Positions 1 to 5,730 of a stretch of 14,818 nucleotides of DNA are shown here, one piece after another. Every line of letters starts with the position of its first letter. The stretch's first letter is position 1. The stretch comes from UBA685 sp049889495 (lineage in GTDB: Bacteria; Pseudomonadota; Alphaproteobacteria; Puniceispirillales; Puniceispirillaceae). The position numbers and the translations under genes were made by a program. Below the pieces are notes generated by a model, which worked only from the letters and a program-made list of their open reading frames with translations, searched no databases and had not been told where the DNA came from. The stretch covers positions 1 through 14,818 of the forward strand of contig JBMHDH010000064.1 in NCBI GenBank assembly GCA_049889495.1, read 5' to 3'.

Positions 1-839
1 AAAGGCAAGTTAACATCTGTTTGCATCGCAGATGACAATTCGATCTTTGCTTTTTCAGCTGCTTCTTTCAAACGCTGAAGCGCAAGCTTGTCACCACGCA
101 AATCAATGGCATTTTCAGCCTTAAATTCATCAGCTAGGAAATCAATAATGGCTTGGTCGAAATCTTCACCACCAAGGAAGGTATCCCCATTGGTTGATTT
201 CACTTCAAAGACACCATCACCCACTTCTAGGATAGACACATCAAACGTACCACCGCCCAAATCATAGACAACAATCATGCCTGATTCTTTGCGCTCTAGC
301 CCATAGGCCAGTGCCGCCGCTGTTGGTTCATTGATGATACGAAGCACTTCGAGGCCAGCGATCTTGCCAGCATCTTTTGTGGCCTGACGCTGTGCATCAT
401 TGAAATAAGCTGGCACAGTGATCACAGCCTTATCAACGCTTTCACCCAAATAGGCTTCGGCATCTTCTTTCATTTTGCGCAAGATAAAGCTTGAAATCTG
501 GCTTGGTGAATAATCATTGCCATCTGCTTCGATCCACGCATCACCATTCTTTGCAGCCTTCACAGCATAAGGCACCAAATCACCAAATGATTTTGTGTCC
601 TTATCATCTGCTCTGCGGCCAATCAGGCGCTTTACCGCAAAAATAGTGTTTTCTGGATTGGTCACAGCTTGGCGTTTTGCCGCCTGACCAACCAAGCGTT
701 CATCACCATCAGCAAACGCAACCATTGACGGGGTGGTACGACCACCCTCAGAATTTTCAATCACACGGGCTTCGCTACCATCCATAACGGCCACACATGA
801 ATTTGTTGTGCCTAAATCAATGCCAATAACACGTCCCAT
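1..839 (-). CDS. dnaK: Chaperone protein DnaK (Hsp70), N-terminal part, cut by window start
   Basis: Hsp70 chaperone: an ATPase that binds and releases exposed hydrophobic segments of client proteins in the cytoplasm, with DnaJ as co-chaperone and GrpE as nucleotide exchange factor. Reading the minus strand from the ATG at 837-839 gives 279 residues of the actin-like ATPase domain before the window ends, out of about 640 usual for the family. Visible motifs are the phosphate-1 loop GIDLGTTNSCVAV near residue 6, VITVPAYFNDAQRQATKDA near 135, the hinge INEPTAAALAYGLE near 170, phosphate-2 VYDLGGGTFDVSILE near 190, and GDTFLGGEDFD near 220. A good Shine-Dalgarno AAGGA lies 9 bases before the ATG. 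It lies downstream of grpE on the same strand, 188 bases away, and has its own RpoH-type promoter at 912-942. The missing C-terminal peptide-binding domain lies beyond the window; nothing suggests a pseudogene. Confidence 0.97.
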   Translation of the reverse strand, partial: MGRVIGIDLGTTNSCVAVMDGSEARVIENSEGGRTTPSMVAFADGDERLVGQAAKRQAVTNPENTIFAVKRLIGRRADDKDTKSFGDLVPYAVKAAKNGDAWIEADGNDYSPSQISSFILRKMKEDAEAYLGESVDKAVITVPAYFNDAQRQATKDAGKIAGLEVLRIINEPTAAALAYGLERKESGMIVVYDLGGGTFDVSILEVGDGVFEVKSTNGDTFLGGEDFDQAIIDFLADEFKAENAIDLRGDKLALQRLKEAAEKAKIELSSAMQTDVNLP

Positions 840-911
840 ATCTCTACTTCCTTCTTTGTTTCATCATCAAAACGATTTGTTTAATCATTCAAGTTATTCA
901 TGCCTTCTATT

Positions 912-942
912 CGCATATAAGATCTGTTTTGCGATATACAAG
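912..942 (-). promoter_or_regulatory. RpoH (sigma-32) type heat-shock promoter of dnaK
   Basis: Read on the minus strand, this is CTTG (939-942), a 17-base spacer, then CTTATATGCG (912-921). This matches every specified base of the alphaproteobacterial heat-shock consensus CTTG-N17/18-CYTATNTNNG. Transcription would start near 905, leaving a 5' leader of about 65 bases before the dnaK ATG. No CIRCE inverted repeat (TTAGCACTC-N9-GAGTGCTAA) is seen in the gap. Function is inferred from the match and the position in front of a classical RpoH target. Confidence 0.82.
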
Positions 943-1027
943 AGGCACCAAAACCAACTTTCTGCATTTGCGCGCCTTCTGCGTTATCAGATGCCCTTTA
1001 TGCAAATGCGTCTTATTGAAATGCTCT

Positions 1028-1648
1028 TTATTCTTGGGCTGGCTTTGCCACACCCACCATGGCTGGTCTGATCAGGCGATCATGCAGCTTGTATCCAGAT
1101 TGAACCACTGTGACCACTGTGCCAGCCTCTGCGTCATTTGTTGGCACTTCGAACATGGCTTGATGCAGGTTATAATCAAATTTCTCACCTTCAGGCCAAA
1201 TCACCTCTACACCATGTTTTTCCATGATTTTCGTGATGTCTTGGACTGTCATTTCCAAGCCAATCAAAATATTTTTATAGGTTTCATCAAGATCATCACG
1301 ATTTTCTGGAGCAGATTCCAAAGCGCGCTGTAAATTATCAAGCGGCGTTGTGACATCGCGGATAAAACCAAGCGGCCCATATTTATGCGCAGATTCCACA
1401 TCACGTTGGGCGCGTCTTTTGGTGTTTTCCATCTCAGCAACCGCACGATACAGCTGATCACGAAGCGCATCACGCTCTGCTTCTGCTGCTTCTAGCGGCG
1501 ACAATTCACGATCATCATCAGCCCCATCAGCTTGATCATCTAGCTCTGTTTCATCAGCGCCTTGATCTTCATCTTCCAAGATGTCTTCTTTTGGCAAAAT
1601 GTCTTCTTTTGACATTTCATCTTCTGGTTTTTTGGTTTCGTTAGTCAC
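1028..1648 (-). CDS. grpE: GrpE nucleotide exchange factor
   Basis: Cytoplasmic co-chaperone that releases ADP from DnaK and acts as a dimer. The chosen start is the GTG at 1646-1648, giving 206 residues. It has GAGGG 7 bases upstream and lies about 25 bases downstream of the predicted RpoH start site. The in-frame ATG at 1694-1696 falls inside the RpoH promoter itself, so it cannot be used from that transcript. Residues 1-50 are acidic and disordered and carry a tandem KEDILP/KEDILE duplication. Residues about 52-110 form the long coiled coil with the conserved AEMENTKRRAQRD stretch. The C-terminal beta domain ends with the family signature GYKLHDRLIRPAMVGV. It lies upstream of dnaK on the same strand with an independent promoter. 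Many Alphaproteobacteria have hrcA just upstream of grpE; it is not present here. Confidence 0.95.
   Translation of the reverse strand: MTNETKKPEDEMSKEDILPKEDILEDEDQGADETELDDQADGADDDRELSPLEAAEAERDALRDQLYRAVAEMENTKRRAQRDVESAHKYGPLGFIRDVTTPLDNLQRALESAPENRDDLDETYKNILIGLEMTVQDITKIMEKHGVEVIWPEGEKFDYNLHQAMFEVPTNDAEAGTVVTVVQSGYKLHDRLIRPAMVGVAKPAQE
1578..1613 (-). repeat. 18-bp tandem duplication inside the GrpE N-terminus
   Basis: Two adjacent 18-base units (1578-1595 and 1596-1613) match at 16 of 18 positions. They keep the reading frame and encode the paired hexapeptides SKEDIL and PKEDIL in the disordered acidic tail of GrpE. This is likely a slippage duplication tolerated in an unstructured tail. 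Confidence 0.75.
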
Positions 1649-1680
1649 CGCAACACCCTCATAATAATCTGTTGATGTCA

Positions 1681-1711
1681 CGCATATGGGGGCCAATTTT
1701 TAAAATCCAAG
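1681..1711 (-). promoter_or_regulatory. RpoH (sigma-32) type heat-shock promoter of grpE
   Basis: On the minus strand: CTTG (1708-1711), a 17-base spacer, then CCCATATGCG (1681-1690). It matches the alphaproteobacterial consensus CTTG-N17/18-CYTATNTNNG with one mismatch. It also contains CCCCATAT, which fits the enterobacterial sigma-32 -10 element CCCCATNT. Predicted transcription begins near 1674, about 26 bases before the GTG start of grpE. It shares CATATGCG/TATATGCG with the dnaK promoter. Confidence 0.78.
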
Positions 1712-1818
1712 AGCTGAAGGATAATTTTCAAAAAAAAGACACAAAATTTACCAAATCTTAATCTCTATCTTCCTAAGCTAGAGGCAATCAAAATGCCGCA
1801 ATAGAGGAGAAGAGGGCT

Positions 1819-2430
1819 ATGAGCGCGCCAAGAGAGACAAAAACAGCCAATCACAAAACCCCAAAAGACGCTGACCATCAAGACTCTGACTTTAGAGGCA
1901 CAGATTATAAAGATCATGAGGCTAAAGCGCGGAAAGTTTTCTATAAATTGGAAGGCTTGGTCTATGAAGCGATGCGCCAAGAATATCGTCATCAAGATCA
2001 TCATCCTCTAGGGCATAATTCCCAAGAACATAATCCCCAAGGACAGAATTCTGAGGGCGTTTCCAAGAGTCCAACCCATTGGTCTGATATTAAAAAGGCT
2101 GTTGAACAGGCCGCAAAGACATTTGATGAAGATGTAAAGCAGGCCCCAAATTCGGGCATAAATCCAGCCACAAATTCAACGGCTGCTTCTATAAAAGAGG
2201 CGCCAGATCAAACGGCAGAAGATCCCCCTTATGCCATCATGCGTGAAACATTGCAGGGCTTTATCATTGAAACCATTGAAAAAGAAGCCCCCGCGATCCT
2301 TGCCAAAATATTTACTGATGCTTTTGCGCCAAAAGACACACAGCCAGAAAAAGCACAATCAGAAAAAGCACAATCAGAAAAAGCACTGCCAGAAAAAGCA
2401 CTGCCAGAAGAAAAAAGGCCGATGAGATAA
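1819..2430 (+). CDS. Hypothetical charged, repeat-containing protein
   Basis: I do not recognise this 203-residue protein. It is very hydrophilic, with no signal peptide and no membrane segment, so it is presumably cytoplasmic. Two stretches look helical: residues about 34-57 (KARKVFYKLEGLVYEAMRQE) and about 135-172, which includes YAIMRETLQGFIIETIEKEA and APAILAKIFTDAFA. Between them are low-complexity regions. Residues 61-80 hold four pentapeptide units (HHPLG, HNSQE, HNPQG, QNSEG), and the C-terminus holds four EKAQS/EKALP units followed by EEKRPMR. The helix-linker-helix layout and the spacing of R, L and P in the second helix loosely recall the C-terminal region of PopZ/DUF2497 proteins, but the usual N-terminal MEEILASIRRII motif is absent, so this is not a family call. 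The ATG follows GAGGAGAAGAGGG. The next gene starts 5 bases after its stop, so the two are probably co-translated. Confidence 0.7.
   Translation: MSAPRETKTANHKTPKDADHQDSDFRGTDYKDHEAKARKVFYKLEGLVYEAMRQEYRHQDHHPLGHNSQEHNPQGQNSEGVSKSPTHWSDIKKAVEQAAKTFDEDVKQAPNSGINPATNSTAASIKEAPDQTAEDPPYAIMRETLQGFIIETIEKEAPAILAKIFTDAFAPKDTQPEKAQSEKAQSEKALPEKALPEEKRPMR
1999..2058 (+). repeat. Four degenerate 15-bp units encoding pentapeptides
   Basis: Units at 1999-2013, 2014-2028, 2029-2043 and 2044-2058 encode HHPLG, HNSQE, HNPQG and QNSEG in frame. The second and third units are the most alike at DNA level (cataat-ccc/ccc-caag); the outer two have diverged. They lie in the disordered linker of the unknown protein. 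Confidence 0.6.
2345..2404 (+). repeat. Four 15-bp tandem repeats encoding EKAQS/EKALP
   Basis: Four consecutive units (2345-2359, 2360-2374, 2375-2389, 2390-2404) share cagaaaaagca. Units 1-2 end in caat and units 3-4 in ctgc. A partial degraded fifth unit follows. The first pair and the second pair are each perfect duplicates, which points to stepwise or recent slippage. The repeat stays in frame and makes up the C-terminus of the unknown protein. Confidence 0.9.
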
Positions 2431-2435
2431 GGGCC

Positions 2436-3020
2436 ATGTCATCCCCACTTGAAACAGCCGCATCGACAGAACAGGCGCAGGCCCACCTTTATTGCCCGCA
2501 TTGTGCTAGGGAATGTCTGATCCCTATGATGCTGGCGGCAAAGGGGCCTTGGCCAATTATTTGCCCGCATTGCCAGCTTTTATTCAACAGCCCAAAGAAG
2601 CAGGCCATCCACAGTGATGATGATAATGGGGGAGATGATAATTATGATGCCAAAAAGGCACAAATTGCCTTTTTCCTAAATTGCCCCTCTTGTGCGGTGA
2701 CGCTTGGCTTAACAAAACAAGAAGCAATGATGATCACAAAGCAAAATATCATCTTATCTTGTGCTGATTGCAAGACACCCTTGCCTGCCAAGATGCGCGC
2801 CTTATTTCCCCTTGGCAAAACCCTTTTTTGGCTCGGCTTTTTCTATCTGCTTGTGGTGATTTCTTTTTGGGTGCTTTTAACAGAAGCGGGGCAAACAACC
2901 TTATCTGAGATAGCGCATTCCCAAAATTGGGCCATTGATCTTTTGCGAGAATGGCGGCACAAAGCCCATCAGTTCATTCACACTATGATTGATACAATCT
3001 TTTCCTTTAACCTGTTTTAA
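2436..3020 (+). CDS. Hypothetical double zinc-ribbon protein with one membrane segment
   Basis: A 194-residue protein that I cannot assign to a named family. Four cysteine pairs are spaced as two zinc ribbons: CPHC at 20-23 with CPHC at 43-46, and CPSC at 83-86 with CADC at 109-112. An acidic Asp/Asn/Gly-rich linker (about 61-71) separates them. A single hydrophobic helix follows at about 130-148 (LFWLGFFYLLVVISFWVLL), then an amphipathic tail rich in His, Trp and Lys/Arg. The N-terminal metal-binding part precedes the only membrane span and has no signal sequence, so a cytoplasmic N-terminus is likely, which is inference. It begins 5 bases after the stop of the preceding unknown gene, with AAGGG just before the ATG. 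The ribbons could bind nucleic acid or a protein partner, but no substrate can be named. Confidence 0.78.
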   Translation: MSSPLETAASTEQAQAHLYCPHCARECLIPMMLAAKGPWPIICPHCQLLFNSPKKQAIHSDDDNGGDDNYDAKKAQIAFFLNCPSCAVTLGLTKQEAMMITKQNIILSCADCKTPLPAKMRALFPLGKTLFWLGFFYLLVVISFWVLLTEAGQTTLSEIAHSQNWAIDLLREWRHKAHQFIHTMIDTIFSFNLF

Positions 3021-3091
3021 AGGCGCATTATTTACTTGCCAGATTGTTTAAATAAGACAAGCGCAAGCTGAAAGACTTTCCCTTTGTGGCT

Positions 3092-3120
3092 TTGATTGAT
3101 ACCATAAGGCCCAAAATACT
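3092..3120 (+). promoter_or_regulatory. Candidate housekeeping promoter upstream of rph
   Basis: TTGATT (3092-3097), a 17-base spacer and AATACT (3115-3120) give 4 of 6 matches at each hexamer of the sigma-70 consensus. It lies 31 bases before the rph start in the 131-base gap after the zinc-ribbon gene. A promoter is plausible here because that gap is the largest break before the rph-rdgB-hemW run, but the match is modest. Confidence 0.35.
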
Positions 3121-3151
3121 ATGATTTGAATTTTGAGTGGGTAAGGGTTTT

Positions 3152-3895
3152 ATGACTGACACATCTTCTGTTCTTCGGCCATCAGGGCGCGCATCAGATG
3201 CGTTGCGCGACATTGAATTAGTGACGAATTTCACCAAACATGCCGAAGGGTCATGCCTTGTCAAATGTGGTGATACACATGTGCTTGTTACCGCATCTGT
3301 TGATGAAAGAGTGCCATCTTTTTTGCGTGGCACAAATCAAGGCTGGGTCACAGCGGAATATGGCATGTTGCCACGCTCTACCCATAGCCGCATGGACAGA
3401 GAAGCCGCCAGAGGAAAGCAATCAGGGCGGACATTAGAAATTCAAAGGCTGATTGGTCGTGCTTTGCGTGCGGTGGTGGATTTGCCAGCACTTGGTGAAC
3501 GCCAAATCAAAATTGATTGTGATGTTCTGCAAGCCGATGGTGGCACAAGAACAGCCTCAATCACAGGCGCATGGGTTGCCTTGGCCCTTGCGGTTGAAGA
3601 TCTTATGCAAAAAGGGTTGCTGACCAAAAACCCCATCATTGATCAGGTCGCGGCCATATCATGTGGCATTTACCATAACACCCCTGTACTTGATCTTGAT
3701 TATGATGAAGATTCCGCTGCTGAAACAGATGCGAATTTTGTCATGACAGCTTCTGGCGGCCTTGTTGAAATTCAAGGAACAGCCGAGAAAACACCTTTTT
3801 CACGTGCAGAATTGAACAGCCTTCTTGATTTGGCAGAAACAGGATGTAAGTCATTATTTGACATGCAATTAGATGCGTTTAACCGCGCCAGATAA
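3152..3895 (+). CDS. rph: Ribonuclease PH
   Basis: Phosphorolytic 3'-to-5' exoribonuclease that trims the 3' ends of tRNA precursors, releasing nucleoside diphosphates; the family forms ring-shaped hexamers. The 247 residues from the ATG at 3152 fit the usual 235-250. Visible signatures are RPSGR near residue 9, TAEYGMLPRSTHSR near 67, GRTLEIQRLIGRALRA near 92, and the phosphate-binding region CDVLQADGGTRTASITGAW near 123. A possible GTG start five codons upstream (3137) is less likely, because the ATG start places RPSGR near the N-terminus as in the family. GTAAGGG lies 4 bases before the ATG. rdgB follows 20 bases downstream, a pairing common in Alphaproteobacteria and linked to nucleotide and RNA quality control. 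Confidence 0.96.
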   Translation: MTDTSSVLRPSGRASDALRDIELVTNFTKHAEGSCLVKCGDTHVLVTASVDERVPSFLRGTNQGWVTAEYGMLPRSTHSRMDREAARGKQSGRTLEIQRLIGRALRAVVDLPALGERQIKIDCDVLQADGGTRTASITGAWVALALAVEDLMQKGLLTKNPIIDQVAAISCGIYHNTPVLDLDYDEDSAAETDANFVMTASGGLVEIQGTAEKTPFSRAELNSLLDLAETGCKSLFDMQLDAFNRAR

Positions 3896-3915
3896 CGTGA
3901 AACAAAAGAAACCTT

Positions 3916-4536
3916 ATGACATCATCCTATCATCTTCAAAATCAAAGCTTGATTATCGCCAGCCACAATCAAGGCAAAGTGCGTGAAATTGCTGATTTAC
4001 TTGTGCCTTTTCAGTTAAAAGTTGTGTCTGCAGGTGCGTTGAATTTGCCAGAGCCAGAAGAAACAGGCACCACCTATATCGCCAATGCTGAATTAAAAGC
4101 GCATGCCGCAGCCAAAGCCGCTGGCCTGCCAGCCTTGGCAGATGATTCTGGCCTATCTGTCACCGCCCTTGGCGGCTCACCTGGTATTTATTCTGCCAGA
4201 TGGGCTGGTCCAGATAAGGATTTTGGACATGCTATGCGCCGTGTGGCAGATGCGCTTTTGATGTCAGGGGCGCAAGACCGAAGCGCAGAATTTGTTTGTG
4301 CTTTAACCATTGCATGGCCAGATGGACACCATATTTCTTTCGAAGGGCGCGTGGCTGGCACCATTGCGTGGCCTGCTAGGGGTGATCAGGGTTTTGGCTA
4401 TGATCCGATCTTTGTACCAAAGGGCTATGACATCACCTTTGGGGAGATGGACCCAGATAAAAAACATGCTATGTCCCACCGCGCTGTGGCTTTTGCCAAG
4501 CTAGTGGATTATTTAAAGGCGCATAATAATGTGTAA
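3916..4536 (+). CDS. rdgB: dITP/XTP pyrophosphatase (RdgB/HAM1 family)
   Basis: Hydrolyses non-canonical purine triphosphates (dITP, ITP, XTP) to monophosphate and pyrophosphate, keeping deaminated bases out of DNA and RNA. The 206-residue length is normal. Motifs are the substrate-binding ASHNQGKVREI at about 15-25 (family SxNxxKxxE), the catalytic and Mg-binding ADDSGL around 75-80, SARWAG near 93, DQGFGYDPIFVP near 157, and SHRAVA near 188 for base recognition. It lies between rph (20-base gap) and hemW (15-base gap) on the same strand and is probably in one transcript with them. Confidence 0.96.
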   Translation: MTSSYHLQNQSLIIASHNQGKVREIADLLVPFQLKVVSAGALNLPEPEETGTTYIANAELKAHAAAKAAGLPALADDSGLSVTALGGSPGIYSARWAGPDKDFGHAMRRVADALLMSGAQDRSAEFVCALTIAWPDGHHISFEGRVAGTIAWPARGDQGFGYDPIFVPKGYDITFGEMDPDKKHAMSHRAVAFAKLVDYLKAHNNV

Positions 4537-4551
4537 TCATGATGGTTTTTT

Positions 4552-5730
4552 ATGTCAGCTGATCTAGGCCTTTATATTCATTGGCCCTTTTGTTTATCAA
4601 AATGCCCCTATTGTGATTTTAATTCACATGTAGCAAGCGCCATTGATCATGATGAATGGCAAAAAGCCATGTTGGCTGATTTGCAACAAACCGCCCGTCA
4701 GCTTGAGGCCTCTTTTTATGGCAGACGACCCTTATCAAGCATATTTATTGGCGGCGGTACCCCATCATTAATGCCGCCTTCCTTACTGCAAAAATTACTA
4801 GAGAGCGCAGACGATTTATTTGGCTTTACAGATGATATTGAAATCACTGCAGAAGCCAACCCAACCTCAGTTGAAACAGCCAAATTAACAGATTTTCGCA
4901 GCGCTGGCGTTAATCGTATTTCATTGGGGGTGCAAGCCTTAGATGATCAAGCCTTGGCGTTTTTGGGTCGCACCCATGGGGCAGATGATGCGATTGCCGC
5001 TTTGCAAGTGGCAAGACAGCTTTTTGAGCGTGTATCAATTGATTTGATTTACGGTCGCCAAGGACAAAACCCTGATCAGTGGCACAGCGAATTGCAACAA
5101 GCCTTATCCTTTGGCCTTGATCATCTGTCCTTATATCAATTGACTATTGAACCTGGCACTGTGTTTCACACAAGATACCGCAAAGGTGAGGCGTTAAATC
5201 TGCCTGATGATGATATGGCCGTACTTTATGATGTCACAGAAGCAGAAATGCTGGCCCATCATATGCCTTGTTATGAGATATCTAACTATGCCAAAAGCGG
5301 TTCAGAATCCCGCCATAATCTGATTTATTGGCGCAGCCAAGATTGGCTTGCCATTGGCCCTGGCGCCACAGGCAGGCTGACTGTCAAAACAGATAAAGAT
5401 GGACTAGCACGAACACAAACCGTAAAGCGCAAATCCCCTGCAGGGTATTTATCGCAAATGGCAGATTGCGGTCATAGCATTGCTAGCCAAGAAACCGAGA
5501 GCGGAACTCCTGTTTTAGAAGAGATTATGATGATGGGTTTACGCTTAAGCGAAGGGGTGCCCTTATCACGGCTCACCCAGCTATGTGATCTATCTGATTG
5601 GCCCTTTTCAGATGATGTGCTGACCCCCTTTATCGAGGCAGAATGGCTTGAAAAAACAAACACGCATCTAAAGGCCACTTATGAAGGCCGTCTGCGGCTT
5701 AATTATTTGTTACAAGCTCTTTTGGCCTAA
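4552..5730 (+). CDS. hemW: HemW heme chaperone, radical SAM (HemN-like)
   Basis: Radical-SAM protein of the HemW group, formerly annotated as an oxygen-independent coproporphyrinogen III oxidase-like protein; HemW members bind and deliver heme rather than oxidise coproporphyrinogen. The 392 residues include the cluster-binding cysteines C14, C18 and C21 in the CLSKCPYC segment, GGGTPSLMP near 68, EANPTSVE near 99, GVNRISLGVQALDD near 114, SLYQLTIEPGT near 200, and HNLIYWRSQDWLAIGPGA near 260. The HNxxYW segment, the short N-terminus before the cluster motif and the rdgB context favour HemW over true HemN. Its last 32 bases overlap the 3' end of the convergent lpoA-like gene. Confidence 0.93.
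   Translation: MSADLGLYIHWPFCLSKCPYCDFNSHVASAIDHDEWQKAMLADLQQTARQLEASFYGRRPLSSIFIGGGTPSLMPPSLLQKLLESADDLFGFTDDIEITAEANPTSVETAKLTDFRSAGVNRISLGVQALDDQALAFLGRTHGADDAIAALQVARQLFERVSIDLIYGRQGQNPDQWHSELQQALSFGLDHLSLYQLTIEPGTVFHTRYRKGEALNLPDDDMAVLYDVTEAEMLAHHMPCYEISNYAKSGSESRHNLIYWRSQDWLAIGPGATGRLTVKTDKDGLARTQTVKRKSPAGYLSQMADCGHSIASQETESGTPVLEEIMMMGLRLSEGVPLSRLTQLCDLSDWPFSDDVLTPFIEAEWLEKTNTHLKATYEGRLRLNYLLQALLA

Noticed and set aside
733..1333. Two plus-strand open frames of 112 and 134 codons opposite dnaK/grpE
   Set aside because: They run antisense to clear dnaK and grpE coding sequence, cover the dnaK promoter region, and show no recognisable protein features.
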